The notes: generated by a model from the letters alone, not told the origin. A DNA stretch of 33,360 nt from Clostridiales bacterium (GCA_012519645.1 JAAYPU010000418.1:1-33360), one strand, 5' to 3'; counted from the stretch's first letter, positions 1 through 7,900 are shown. Numbers and translations are program-made.

Positions 1-136
1 CATCAGGAATTATTTTTTTAAATCCAAAAAACCCAAAGAATCCAAAGAAGCCATAAAACCCTGAATTGTCGGTAAAAAATCCTAATAGCCCCAATAATCC
101 TAAAAAGCCCAATAAAAATATCCAATTCTTATTCAT
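1..136 (-). CDS. DUF3796-type small membrane protein, N-terminal part (cut by window edge)
   Basis: Forty-five codons are visible from an ATG at 136, read leftward and running off the edge. The start is supported by a strong GGAGGG ribosome site at about 143–148. The peptide begins MNKNWIFLLGFLGLLG and continues with a run of GF/GFF units (FYGFFGFFGFFGF), giving two hydrophobic stretches separated by a short TDNS turn. This Gly-Phe-rich N-terminus after a short Lys-Asn-Trp start is what I recognise as the DUF3796 family of small Firmicute membrane proteins of unknown function, which often sit beside a small HTH regulator. The next gene lies outside the window, so that partner cannot be checked. 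A two-site operator overlaps its promoter. Family assignment is by eye; function is unknown. Confidence 0.7.
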   Translation of the reverse strand, partial: MNKNWIFLLGFLGLLGLLGFFTDNSGFYGFFGFFGFFGFKKIIPD

Positions 137-153
137 ATTATTCCCTCCATAAT

Positions 154-190
154 GTTATATATTTATAACTTTATGTTATAAATATATAAC
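154..190. promoter_or_regulatory. Two-site operator candidate GTTATA-N4-TATAAC x2
   Basis: Two copies of the imperfect palindrome GTTATA-N4-TATAAC lie at 154–169 and 175–190, inverted to each other within a perfect 19-bp inverted repeat (151–169 and 175–193, 5-bp spacer). Their centres are 21 bp apart, two helical turns, as expected for two repressor dimers on one face. The right copy covers the -10 element of the leftward DUF3796 promoter and the left copy covers its start region. The binding protein is not in the window. Confidence 0.6.
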
Positions 191-209
191 ATTCCAAAAA
201 AAGTGTCAA
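181..209 (-). promoter_or_regulatory. Promoter of the DUF3796 gene
   Basis: On the minus strand a consensus -35 TTGACA (209–204) is followed after 17 bp by TATATT (186–181). It lies about 45 bp upstream of the start codon at 136. The -10 box falls inside the right-hand operator palindrome. Confidence 0.6.
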
Positions 210-239
210 CACAAAATTCTATAAAAATTTTTTCAATTG

Positions 240-268
240 TTGTTTAAATACAAAAAAACAATTAATAT
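240..268 (+). promoter_or_regulatory. azlC: Candidate promoter for azlCD
   Basis: TTGTTT (240–245), a 17-bp spacer and TAATAT (263–268) form a moderate sigma-A-like promoter upstream of azlC. An inverted AATTGTT / AACAATT pair surrounds it (about 235–263) and could be a regulator site. The match is weak in an AT-rich region. Confidence 0.3.
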
Positions 269-355
269 AGTTATGGGGATTATTCTGATATATAGTTCAA
301 TTTTAACTTTCTAATTTTCTTGATAAATATATGGATATGATTGAAGGGCTCAGAA

Positions 356-1117
356 ATGAAAGATAATACAAACAGCTTGGGATCTGATATTGATTTACAT
401 GAATCAAGTAATATGAATTTTTGGAAAAAAGGCCTTAAGGACGGGATACCAATTGGGTTGGGTTATATTGCTGTTTCCTTTACTTTTGGAATAATGGCAA
501 AAAATGCAGGACTTACTGCCTTGCAGGCTACTGTTATGTCCTTTACCAATCTTACGTCGGCAGGACAATTTGCCTCGCTGGGTTTAATCAAGGCCTCAGC
601 CGGTTTGCTTGAAATGGCAGTTACCCAACTAATCATTAATCTCAGATATTGTCTCATGTCCTGTTCCCTTTCCCAAAAAATAAATAAAAACACTGCATTT
701 GTGCACCGACTTATAGTTGCAGCAGGTATTACGGATGAAATATTCGGCGTTTCGGTATGCTCAAAAGGAAAATTAAATCCTTTTTATACATATGGTTTAA
801 TGTCCGTTGCTGTACCCGGCTGGGCATTTGGAACCTTTCTGGGTGTGGTTTCAGGCAATATTCTTCCAACAAGATTACTAAGCGCATTAAGCATAGCTCT
901 TTATAGTATGTTCATTGCAGTAATAATTCCGCCTGCAAGGGGAAATAAAATTATCGCAGGTATAATTATAATTTCAATGCTTTTAAGCCTGCTGTTCACT
1001 ATCCTGCCCTTATTTAATCATATATCCTCCGGTTTTCGCATCATTATCCTTACGATATTGATTGCAGGAATAGCGGCAATACTTTTTCCGATAAAGGAGG
1101 ATAGCAATGAATTATAA
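356..1117 (+). CDS. azlC: AzlC-family branched-chain amino acid exporter, large subunit
   Basis: AzlC is the large membrane subunit of the AzlCD exporter, which in Bacillus subtilis exports branched-chain amino acids and confers azaleucine resistance. The protein of 253 residues has a roughly 25-residue polar N-terminus, then the family's opening GLKDGIPIGLGYIAVSFTFG and a conserved stretch around NLTSAGQFASLGLI, followed by several hydrophobic helices to the C-terminus. I chose ATG 356 because GAAGGG lies 7 nt upstream; a TTG at 341 in frame has no better ribosome site. It overlaps azlD by 11 nt, and azlD's AAAGGAGG lies inside the azlC 3' end, indicating translational coupling. Substrate range is inferred from the family. 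Confidence 0.88.
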   Translation: MKDNTNSLGSDIDLHESSNMNFWKKGLKDGIPIGLGYIAVSFTFGIMAKNAGLTALQATVMSFTNLTSAGQFASLGLIKASAGLLEMAVTQLIINLRYCLMSCSLSQKINKNTAFVHRLIVAAGITDEIFGVSVCSKGKLNPFYTYGLMSVAVPGWAFGTFLGVVSGNILPTRLLSALSIALYSMFIAVIIPPARGNKIIAGIIIISMLLSLLFTILPLFNHISSGFRIIILTILIAGIAAILFPIKEDSNEL

Positions 1118-1415
1118 TGTATATTTATATATCATCGTTATGGCAGCCGTAACTTATGCTATCAGGGTAATACCTATCGCTTTGATACAAAAAGATATAA
1201 AAAATACTACTATCCGTTCCTTTTTATATTATGTGCCTTACGTTACGCTGGCAGTGATGACCTTTCCGGCAATTCTTACCGCGACTTCAAGCACATGGTC
1301 TGCATTATGCGGCCTTATTGCTGCAATCGTCCTAGCTTATTACAGGTTCAGTTTGTTCAAAATTTCCTTGTCGGCATGCTTTGTAGTCTTCCTTATAGAG
1401 CTTTTTATATATTAA
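1107..1415 (+). CDS. azlD: AzlD-family branched-chain amino acid exporter, small subunit
   Basis: AzlD is the small membrane partner of AzlC. This 102-residue protein has about four hydrophobic segments and the family-typical motif with Ala-Ile-Arg-Val-Ile-Pro near residues 18–23 (the AIRVIPIALI region), then a segment with the YYVPYVTLAVMTFPAIL pattern. Length and order match the AzlCD pair. It overlaps azlC by 11 nt and has an AAAGGAGG ribosome site just upstream of its ATG. A hairpin follows within 5 nt, ending the two-gene unit. Both genes run against the direction of replication from oriC. Confidence 0.88.
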   Translation: MNYNVYLYIIVMAAVTYAIRVIPIALIQKDIKNTTIRSFLYYVPYVTLAVMTFPAILTATSSTWSALCGLIAAIVLAYYRFSLFKISLSACFVVFLIELFIY

Positions 1416-1418
1416 AGC

Positions 1419-1455
1419 CATGCAAACTTCTGTTTTGCATGTTCTATATTTTTGA
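1419..1455 (+). terminator. Terminator after azlCD
   Basis: CATGCAAA (1419–1426) pairs perfectly with TTTGCATG (1434–1441) over a 7-nt loop, followed by a T-rich tail. The tail runs into the -35 element of the next gene's promoter. Confidence 0.6.
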
Positions 1456-1480
1456 CTGCATATTTTAAAAATAGTATAAT
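1452..1480 (+). promoter_or_regulatory. Sigma-A-type promoter of the isochorismatase gene
   Basis: TTGACT (1452–1457), a 17-bp spacer and a perfect TATAAT (1475–1480) lie 36 bp before the ATG at 1517. Five of six -35 bases match consensus. Confidence 0.75.
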
Positions 1481-1516
1481 TTTTATGATCAAACATACAA
1501 AGGAGAGATAGAATAT

Positions 1517-2113
1517 ATGTTAAATAAAAAGGAAACAGCATTACTGGTAATTGATATGCAATACGGAGGCGGCGCTCCAGACGGTTCTCTGGTAAAAATG
1601 CTGAACGTTGATGTCACTAAACAAGAGGATATAGTAACTCCAATGATAAAGTTAAAGGACTACTTTAATGAGAATGGGATGTTGGTTGTAAATATTAAAA
1701 CCGAATATGAAGAAGACTTTAGTGACTGGGAGATGCTGGCTGAAAGATTTGAAGTAAAAAAGTACAAGCACTTTGTTAAAGGCTCACCTGACGCAGAAAT
1801 TATTCCCCCTCTGGCTCCCCGGGAAGGTGAAGAACTGGTAATCAAAAATAGATGGAATGGTTTTTTCAACACTAATCTGGATGAGTTACTTAAAAGCAAG
1901 AACATTAAGAATCTGATAATTGTGGGAGCTGCAACAGATGTTTGTGTATTGGAAACCTGCAGTTATGCTTTTTCTTTAAATTATAACTGTATCGTACCAA
2001 TTGAGACTACTGCATCTTTTAATGCCGAAAGAAAGCAAATGGGACTTGAAATGCTTAAATTCGGGCGTGCACAGGTTGTCAATGTAGATGAAGTATATAA
2101 GATGTTTGAATAG
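1517..2113 (+). CDS. Isochorismatase-family cysteine hydrolase
   Basis: A 198-residue member of the isochorismatase-like alpha/beta hydrolase superfamily. The catalytic triad is readable: Asp13 in LLVIDMQ, Lys110 in LVIKNRWNGFF, and Cys143 in VGAATDVCVLETC, the usual order and spacing. Members include nicotinamidases, N-carbamoylsarcosine amidases and isochorismatases; the sequence alone does not fix the substrate. The N-VIK-x3-NGFFNT segment is typical of the unassigned 'cysteine hydrolase' group. A strong AAAGGAGAG ribosome site precedes the ATG. It is monocistronic, with its own promoter upstream and a bidirectional terminator downstream. Confidence 0.85.
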   Translation: MLNKKETALLVIDMQYGGGAPDGSLVKMLNVDVTKQEDIVTPMIKLKDYFNENGMLVVNIKTEYEEDFSDWEMLAERFEVKKYKHFVKGSPDAEIIPPLAPREGEELVIKNRWNGFFNTNLDELLKSKNIKNLIIVGAATDVCVLETCSYAFSLNYNCIVPIETTASFNAERKQMGLEMLKFGRAQVVNVDEVYKMFE

Positions 2114-2126
2114 GATCTGACCATAT

Positions 2127-2163
2127 AAAAACCAGGGCTGATTGATTATTTGCCCTGGTTTTA
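2127..2163. terminator. Bidirectional terminator between convergent genes
   Basis: A perfect 11-bp stem, AAAACCAGGGC (2128–2138) with GCCCTGGTTTT (2152–2162), lies between the rightward hydrolase gene and leftward rlmH. The A-tract on the left and T-tract on the right let it work in both directions. Confidence 0.85.
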
Positions 2164-2164
2164 C

Positions 2165-2644
2165 TTATTTATGATAGGGTTCATTTTTGATGATTTTAAA
2201 GCCTCTGTAAATTTGCTCCAGTAATATCAGCCTCATCAGCTGATGGGGAAAGGTCATTGGTGAAAATGAAAGTCTGAAATCCGCTCTCTTAATTACTTCT
2301 TCCCCTAAGCCTAAAGAACCGCCGATAATAAAAGCCAGATTGCTTTTTCCTTGCACTCCTAAGGCTTCAATTTTTTCAGCCAATTCTTCGGATGATAATG
2401 TTTTCCCGTTAATTTCAAGGGCAAAAACATACATATCGTCTTTTATATTTTTTAAAATGCTTTCACCTTCGATAATTTTAAGGTTTTCTCTTTCTGCATC
2501 TGATAGATTTTCAGGAGCTTTTTCTTCCTTCGTTTCAATAATCGACATGTTACAATAATTACTTAACCTCTTAAAATATTCTTTAACACCTTCCGACAAA
2601 TATTTCTCTTTGATTTTCCCGACGCATACGATTGTTATTTTCAT
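2165..2644 (-). CDS. rlmH: 23S rRNA pseudouridine-1915 N3-methyltransferase RlmH
   Basis: RlmH is a SPOUT-class methyltransferase that methylates pseudouridine 1915 in helix 69 of 23S rRNA on the assembled 70S ribosome. At 159 residues it has the usual length. The sequence starts MKITIVCVGKIKEKY and ends with the knotted C-terminal signature: FIIGGSLGLG (SAM-binding loop), then SFSPMTFPHQLMRLILLEQIYR and a terminal PYHK. I chose the ATG at 2644 rather than the one six bases upstream because the GGGG ribosome site is only 2 nt from the upstream ATG but 8 nt from this one. It is the last gene of the yyc–htrA run, as in other Firmicutes, but a hairpin separates it from htrA. Confidence 0.95.
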   Translation of the reverse strand: MKITIVCVGKIKEKYLSEGVKEYFKRLSNYCNMSIIETKEEKAPENLSDAERENLKIIEGESILKNIKDDMYVFALEINGKTLSSEELAEKIEALGVQGKSNLAFIIGGSLGLGEEVIKRADFRLSFSPMTFPHQLMRLILLEQIYRGFKIIKNEPYHK

Positions 2645-2674
2645 ATTCATTTCCCCATCATATTTTATTTAATA

Positions 2675-2712
2675 AAAGAGTGGGATATCCCTCTCGTGGA
2701 TATCCCGCTTTA
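2675..2712 (-). terminator. Terminator between htrA and rlmH
   Basis: GGGATATCC (2682–2690) and GGATATCCC (2698–2706) form a 9-bp stem over a 7-nt loop; read leftward it is followed by CACTCTTTT. It could end or attenuate htrA transcripts before rlmH. Confidence 0.65.
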
Positions 2713-2718
2713 AATCAT

Positions 2719-3921
2719 TTATTGCACATCTGTAGTTTCCTTAAGTGTTACCTGCAAAGTCATTTTATTTTTATCTCTTACTACCTCTATCTCTATTGTA
2801 TCTCCCGGGCGATATTGATACAGCTTGCTGACCAGCTGCGACATGTTTGCAATATCTTTATTTTCTATCCTTATAATAATATCTTCTTCCTTCAATCCTG
2901 CCTTGGCAGCCGCAGAATCCGTAAAGATTTGATATATATACACACCTTGGTTGACTCCTAAATCTTCATTAAAGCTCTGCAAGTATTGTTCTACATTCAC
3001 TGCTTTAATACCCAAAACAGCTTTCTTGAATTCTCCTTTTTCGATATACTGCTGTACTATCGGCTGGGCAATATTTATCGGAATAGCAAATCCCAAGCCT
3101 TCTCCGGATTGAATTTTTGCAGTATTGATCCCTATTACCTGACCATATTGATTGCACAATGGACCGCCGCTGTTTCCGGGATTAATGGATGCATCCGTCT
3201 GAATAAGCCCTTCTATACTTTCATAATTGCTGATAGGAATGGTTCTGTTCAGTCCGCTTATTATCCCTTGTGTAACGGTTCTTTCAAATTGAAAACCTAA
3301 AGGATTTCCTATGGCAACGGCATATTCTCCTACTCGCAATTCATCCGAATTACCAAGTTCCGCCGGAGTTAAATTCTGTGCATCAACTTTTACAATAGCT
3401 AAATCGATAATTGCATCATTCCACAGTAGTTTTCCTTCAAGCTCTCTGCCGTCATTCAATAATACTTTCAGTGCCTGCATATTTCCATTGTTCACTACAT
3501 GGGAATTGGTAAGTATATATCCGTTTTTATCAACAATGACTCCTGTTCCGACGCCTTCACTTGTTTGTCTTCCAAAGAAGCTGTTATATACAACCTGAGT
3601 AGAAATTCCCACAACGGAGGGCAGTACTTTCTCAGCAACGGCAGCTGCTGCATCTAGGGGGACATCCTTTGTATAAATCTCTACTTTGCTGGGGCTATCT
3701 CCAATGTCAGTGTAAGGAAGAAATTGCGGAATAGCAAAGAAAGCAATGGCTCCACCTGCTAAGCCTGAAATTAAAGAAATAATAATGACAGCTATTATTG
3801 AGAGTCTGACTGTTTTTTTATTCTTTTTCTTTGAAACAAACTGCTGATACAGCTCTTCTGTTCTTTCTTTATCCAATAAATGCCTGATGGCTTCCTGATC
3901 ATTATCTTGATAGTTATCCAT
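2719..3921 (-). CDS. htrA: HtrA/DegP-type membrane-anchored trypsin-like serine protease
   Basis: A 400-residue protease of the HtrA family (YyxA/HtrC position), acting outside the membrane on misfolded proteins. The order is a charged cytoplasmic N-terminus with KKKNKK, one membrane helix at about 40–64, a trypsin-like domain with triad His141 (TNSHVV), Asp173 (IDLAIV) and Ser251 (GNSGGPL), and one PDZ domain at about 300–395 (TDSAAAKAGLKEEDII). There is no cleavable signal, so it should stay anchored. Its ATG overlaps the 3' end of yycJ by 8 nt, and AAAGGAGAGG sits inside yycJ, so the two are translationally coupled. Placement after yycJ is conserved in Firmicutes. Confidence 0.95.
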   Translation of the reverse strand: MDNYQDNDQEAIRHLLDKERTEELYQQFVSKKKNKKTVRLSIIAVIIISLISGLAGGAIAFFAIPQFLPYTDIGDSPSKVEIYTKDVPLDAAAAVAEKVLPSVVGISTQVVYNSFFGRQTSEGVGTGVIVDKNGYILTNSHVVNNGNMQALKVLLNDGRELEGKLLWNDAIIDLAIVKVDAQNLTPAELGNSDELRVGEYAVAIGNPLGFQFERTVTQGIISGLNRTIPISNYESIEGLIQTDASINPGNSGGPLCNQYGQVIGINTAKIQSGEGLGFAIPINIAQPIVQQYIEKGEFKKAVLGIKAVNVEQYLQSFNEDLGVNQGVYIYQIFTDSAAAKAGLKEEDIIIRIENKDIANMSQLVSKLYQYRPGDTIEIEVVRDKNKMTLQVTLKETTDVQ

Positions 3922-4744
3922 AAAAACACCTCTCCTTTTTCCTTACATTATATATTGCACTCATTGTTTCTCTCAAAGCAGTGTATACATGTATATCTTC
4001 TCCAATATAATATTTCTCTTCCTCTAAAATATTCTTAATAGTTTGATATGCCATTTCAGGGAAATTGTTTTCATGACTCAAATGTGCAAGTAAAACCTGT
4101 CGCTCTTTGCTATTATTTTTCTGAAGTATATCAATAAGAGTTTTTCCGGCATCAATATTGGATAAATGCCCTTGGCTCCCCAATATACGCTGTTTCAGAT
4201 ACCATGGATAGCGTCCCATTTTTAGCATTTCTATATCATGGTTCGCTTCAAGTATAAGGAAGTCCGCGTCAACAATTTCTTCTAAAACTTCAGATGTCAT
4301 ACTCCCAATATCCGTTGCAGTACTTATCTGTAAATTCTCCTTATAAAAAGAAAACCCAACCGGTGCTGCTGCGTCATGAGGAATAGCATAAGGCTTAATA
4401 CGAATATCATGCAAATCAAAGCTTTCTCCTGTCGAAAAAGTCTTAATATTATGTTCCTTGATTTCACCTAACTGACATAGCATCTTTTCCCAGGTTTTAT
4501 TATTGGCATATATAGGAATATCATGTTTTCTGGAAAGAATGCCTGCTCCTTTTATATGATCCGTATGCTCATGTGTAATCAGGATAGCAGTGATCTCACC
4601 AGGTGATACTCCTAAAGTATTCAAGCTTTCTGTTATTCTTTTCGCCGATATCCCTGCATCTAAAAGAATTTTTGTGTCTTTAGATGCAATTAGATAGCAG
4701 TTGCCGCTGCTGCCGCTGGCAATTGAACAAATCAACAAATCCAT
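3914..4744 (-). CDS. yycJ: YycJ/WalJ metallo-beta-lactamase-fold hydrolase
   Basis: A 276-residue metallo-beta-lactamase-fold protein. The metal-binding motif HEHTDH is at residues 58–63 (His58, His60, Asp62, His63), followed by ATDIG near the middle and a late His in LLAHLSHEN. The N-terminal SIASGSSGNCYLI is the hallmark of YycJ. In Bacillus and Streptococcus this family (WalJ/VicX) lies in the walRK operon and has been linked to nuclease activity and to coordination of division with replication. Here it has its own promoter about 30 bp upstream, and it overlaps htrA by 8 nt. Walker-type walRK genes are absent from the window. Confidence 0.93.
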   Translation of the reverse strand: MDLLICSIASGSSGNCYLIASKDTKILLDAGISAKRITESLNTLGVSPGEITAILITHEHTDHIKGAGILSRKHDIPIYANNKTWEKMLCQLGEIKEHNIKTFSTGESFDLHDIRIKPYAIPHDAAAPVGFSFYKENLQISTATDIGSMTSEVLEEIVDADFLILEANHDIEMLKMGRYPWYLKQRILGSQGHLSNIDAGKTLIDILQKNNSKERQVLLAHLSHENNFPEMAYQTIKNILEEEKYYIGEDIHVYTALRETMSAIYNVRKKERCFYG

Positions 4745-4770
4745 ATCTATTCTCCATCTTTGATAGCCCT

Positions 4771-4799
4771 ATTATATTATAAATCTTTAATTAAGACAA
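4771..4799 (-). promoter_or_regulatory. Internal promoter for yycJ–htrA–rlmH
   Basis: On the minus strand TTGTCT (4799–4794), a 17-bp spacer and a perfect TATAAT (4776–4771) lie in the 96-bp gap between yycI and yycJ. This suggests yycJ–htrA can be expressed apart from yycHI. Confidence 0.6.
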
Positions 4800-4840
4800 T
4801 TTTGTGACAGCTTTTTGACACTATAAAAGCAGCCGCTCAA

Positions 4841-5578
4841 TCATTCCTTATATGCATTGATGCATTTTTTCTCGCCATTATATGATATACACCAAGCCGG
4901 GAACGCTGTGTCCGAAGTTGTATCTTCCATATCAAACAAAAACATGTCCGGGACCCAATATACCAGCTGAATATCCGTAATGTTTATTGGGGTTTGGCTC
5001 GAATCTATCAGCCCGGCAAACTTAAATAATGCTGTCGTTGCAGCAATGATTTCTTTTTTATTTGTTCCGCTTTTTGTGGGCGTCAAAAGCAACGGTTCTA
5101 TATCAGTGATCCGGCCGTTTTCTATAACGCACGTGATGAAACTGCTTTCCAGCGGAATATCATTGTAGTAGTTTTTAAAAGTAACAATATATCCGTTTTC
5201 TTGGTCAATAAAGGTTTCAAGTCTGGCATGCTCATTAAAAAGTCCGCTTTCTATAAGAAAATCCTTCAAACGCTGGACAATCTCTTCCTGGCTCATGTTT
5301 CCCGCAAAGCTTACAGCCGCATTTTCTATCAATTGCTGAATCTTTTCAGGAGGATAATTATCATATCTGACATTGAGAACAGGCATTGATTTAGTTCTTT
5401 CAGGAATGGATGAATAAACGTAAATATTCCTGCTTGCCAAAAAGCTTCTGATATCATTTTCTTCATCTAAATTTACATATTGCATATTATTCTTTACTAT
5501 AAATAAACTGGCACCTAAAATAATATTCGTTATTATCAGTGCCGCAATCAATATCGTTTTTGCTTTAGTCCAATCCAT
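4841..5578 (-). CDS. yycI: YycI (WalI)-like membrane regulatory protein
   Basis: A 245-residue protein with one N-terminal membrane helix at about 5–28, beginning MDWTKAKTILIAALIITNIILG, which is the usual start of YycI. The rest is extracytoplasmic. In Bacillus subtilis YycI and YycH form a membrane complex with the WalK histidine kinase and modulate it through their transmembrane helices. The gene follows yycH by 8 nt, with its AGGGGAT ribosome site overlapping the yycH stop. Regions such as IENGRITDIEPLLL and the C-terminal FPAWCISYNG resemble the YycI/YycH beta-rich fold. No WalRK is present nearby, so its kinase partner must be elsewhere or different. Confidence 0.85.
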   Translation of the reverse strand: MDWTKAKTILIAALIITNIILGASLFIVKNNMQYVNLDEENDIRSFLASRNIYVYSSIPERTKSMPVLNVRYDNYPPEKIQQLIENAAVSFAGNMSQEEIVQRLKDFLIESGLFNEHARLETFIDQENGYIVTFKNYYNDIPLESSFITCVIENGRITDIEPLLLTPTKSGTNKKEIIAATTALFKFAGLIDSSQTPINITDIQLVYWVPDMFLFDMEDTTSDTAFPAWCISYNGEKKCINAYKE

Positions 5579-5586
5579 ACTATCCC

Positions 5587-7068
5587 CTACCTTATAGGCT
5601 TGCTACCCAGAGATTCTCCCGTTTGTGCATTGAATAAAAAGACATATTTATCTGTCATAAAGATCCATGCGGGTATCAATTGTATCTCTTCGTCTGGTTT
5701 TTTTCTATCAAGTGAAAAATATCCGACATCCACCATATTTATCATGGATACGATCCTATTGAATACTTCTTCTTTATTATTCCCAAAATTATATCCGTTT
5801 TCTTGAACATATTTTTCTTTTATATATTCATAATTATTAGTCAGTATATTTTTTGCTGATAAAATGTTCCGAGTGCTATCACCGCTGTCATTGCTGAAAT
5901 ACTGAAGAGTATCCTTTTGGTTCAATAAATATCTTTTATAATATGTGATTTGATTTCCTACAACCTTTATCTCAATGGCTTCTCCTTCCTGGTAGTAAAC
6001 AGGATACCCGTTGATCCTGTACCCAAAGGTAAATTTATAGCCTTTTCTGTTAGCTTCCTCGATATTTACAGATTCTTTTAAATAAGGATATATATTTGTT
6101 CCGTTTAAAGTTTTCCAGCTTCCATGCTGTGTAACAAATGATACTGCTATTTCAAGGGCATCTGTATAATTTACTGCCGTATATCTGTCGGTATTCAATA
6201 CTTCCTTATATTCTATAAATCCTTTTCTGTCTATCAGCAGCATTTTTTGGCCGTAGCCATACATGTAAATGACCGTTCCGTTTGTTTCCTCAATTTTTCT
6301 TATAAAATCAAAATTATCACCAAAAAATCTTTCTGCGAGAACTTTGATTTTTTCTTGCTCAAAAACTTGTATTTCCTGATCTCCCGATATTTTTTGAATG
6401 TTGTTTTTTAATACCGTAGGAATCAAAATGTCATTCTGAGCTCCAAACAAAGCAGTAATAGTATCATATATATCAAAATCTCTTTTTTCTAATTCATCTA
6501 ACTCATTTAGTATTTCATTGTTTTGCTTTTTTTCCGAAACGATCATAAAATACTTATCTTTTTTCTTATCATATATAAAGAAGCTGTCCGGGCTTACTTC
6601 AGAATATGCTGCAGCAGAATAGTTTCCGATTACTTCATCTGCTATAGTATTATTAATACCCATTACTTCTCTCATGGCTGCATATGGGATATTATTTCCC
6701 AGGTCAAATTTAACGGACCTGCCTTTCAAAATCTCATCCCAATTTCCTTTGGATATTTCCTTAACGAATATTTCACCATCAAAAGCGCTTCTATATGCAT
6801 CAATAAAACTATACCATACATTATCAAATCCTGAATATAAAACGGTATATTTGTTCCCTCCAAAGTTTACTCGAAGACGAAAAGGCTCTAAAAAGTCCTT
6901 ACCTTTAATGCCTTCTTCTTTCTCCTCGACGTTTGTAATATTGAAATTAAAATAGTTTTTCTTTTCCGACCTTGCATTCCACAAAAAATATAATAGTAGT
7001 ATCGTTGTAAATACCAATACTACTATGGATATTGTCTTTATCTTTTCCTTACGGATAATTATTTGCAT
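5587..7068 (-). CDS. yycH: YycH (WalH)-like membrane regulatory protein
   Basis: A 493-residue protein with a short basic N-terminus, one membrane helix at about 12–30 and a large extracytoplasmic region. Length, single N-terminal anchor and immediate linkage to yycI and yycJ identify it as YycH, the partner of YycI in control of the WalK cell-wall kinase in Bacillus. The C-terminal part (IQLIPAWIFMTDKYVFLFNAQTGE) is the recurring YycH/YycI-type terminal element. GAGGCGGGG gives a ribosome site just before the ATG, and the gene follows the secreted-protein gene by 11 nt. Sequence identity within this family is low, so the call leans on architecture and synteny. Confidence 0.83.
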   Translation of the reverse strand: MQIIIRKEKIKTISIVVLVFTTILLLYFLWNARSEKKNYFNFNITNVEEKEEGIKGKDFLEPFRLRVNFGGNKYTVLYSGFDNVWYSFIDAYRSAFDGEIFVKEISKGNWDEILKGRSVKFDLGNNIPYAAMREVMGINNTIADEVIGNYSAAAYSEVSPDSFFIYDKKKDKYFMIVSEKKQNNEILNELDELEKRDFDIYDTITALFGAQNDILIPTVLKNNIQKISGDQEIQVFEQEKIKVLAERFFGDNFDFIRKIEETNGTVIYMYGYGQKMLLIDRKGFIEYKEVLNTDRYTAVNYTDALEIAVSFVTQHGSWKTLNGTNIYPYLKESVNIEEANRKGYKFTFGYRINGYPVYYQEGEAIEIKVVGNQITYYKRYLLNQKDTLQYFSNDSGDSTRNILSAKNILTNNYEYIKEKYVQENGYNFGNNKEEVFNRIVSMINMVDVGYFSLDRKKPDEEIQLIPAWIFMTDKYVFLFNAQTGESLGSKPIR

Positions 7069-7079
7069 TTTCCCCGCCT

Positions 7080-7688
7080 CTAATTTCCAAATATACTTTT
7101 TATAAAGTTTTGTATTGTTTGCAGCTTATTTGAAGGCTTTTCGTTAAAATTGTCATAACTTATAACTTCTTTGGGTTGCTCGCTTTTATCTTTAATTTCA
7201 AAATCCTTGTAAATTGTTCGCGTTACCTTACCTTCACTATCTAATTCTTCAATACTCATTTTGTATTTACCGGGCACAAGCTTTTCAAGCTGTAATGTAT
7301 AGAATGCGAAGTCCGTTGTGTTTATTGTTTCTCCGTATAAATATGTATAATCACTCATCGTATCATTTTTTTCGATTGTTTCTATTTTAATGGCACCGGA
7401 AGAGGTAATCGGGTATACATTGATATTTTTTGTGCCATTTACATCATTATGAGCATATAATGAGAATTTAAAAGATTTTTGTTCTTTAATTTTAATCGAT
7501 ATCAATAAGTAATCAGAATAAATTATATCCGTTGCCGGGTTAATAATCTCAATAGAAGCCGGACTGATATTTTTTATTTTATCCGAAATATTATTGACAT
7601 CTATATTCAAATCACTGCCTGCATATCCAATAAGAGTAAATGAACACACAAGAGCAATGATAAGCGCCAATGTAATAAGCTTTCTCAT
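7080..7688 (-). CDS. Secreted protein of unknown function upstream of yycHI
   Basis: I do not recognise this 202-residue protein. It has a clear signal peptide: MRK, a hydrophobic core LITLALIIALVCSFTLI, and a probable cleavage near GYAG at about residues 21–24. There is no lipobox Cys at the cleavage point. The mature part is rich in alternating hydrophobic/polar residues and looks like a beta-sandwich domain (about 40–170: IEIINPATDIIYSDYLLISI … LVPGKYKMSIEELDSEGKV), followed by a polar tail. A GGAGG ribosome site precedes the ATG. It is the first gene of the run into yycH–yycI, occupying the place where walR–walK would usually be found. Confidence 0.75.
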   Translation of the reverse strand: MRKLITLALIIALVCSFTLIGYAGSDLNIDVNNISDKIKNISPASIEIINPATDIIYSDYLLISIKIKEQKSFKFSLYAHNDVNGTKNINVYPITSSGAIKIETIEKNDTMSDYTYLYGETINTTDFAFYTLQLEKLVPGKYKMSIEELDSEGKVTRTIYKDFEIKDKSEQPKEVISYDNFNEKPSNKLQTIQNFIKSIFGN

Positions 7689-7826
7689 AAAGGTTCCTCC
7701 ACATAGTATATGTATAATAGTATTATCTGATTATATATTATTAATGTTACAAACAAATTACAATGACTTTAAGATATATTTACAATATTAATATATAAAA
7801 AATATGCTGATTTATTCGGTCAAGTA

Positions 7827-7853
7827 ACATTTTTTCTTTTTTCCCATACTATA
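7827..7853 (+). promoter_or_regulatory. Candidate sigma-K-like mother-cell promoter
   Basis: AC (7827–7828), a 16-bp spacer and CATACTATA (7845–7853) fit the Bacillus sigma-K pattern AC-N16-CATA-N3-TA. It would start transcription about 40 bp before the ATG at 7901. The motif is short, so chance cannot be excluded. Confidence 0.35.
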
Positions 7854-7900
7854 TAGTAAAATCCTTAATTATAATCTCTAAAAAACTGGAGGGAAAGTAT

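Noticed and set aside
7700..7765. Promoter for the secreted protein–yycHI operon
   Set aside because: Several TATAAT-like boxes exist but none has a -35 element at 16–18 bp.
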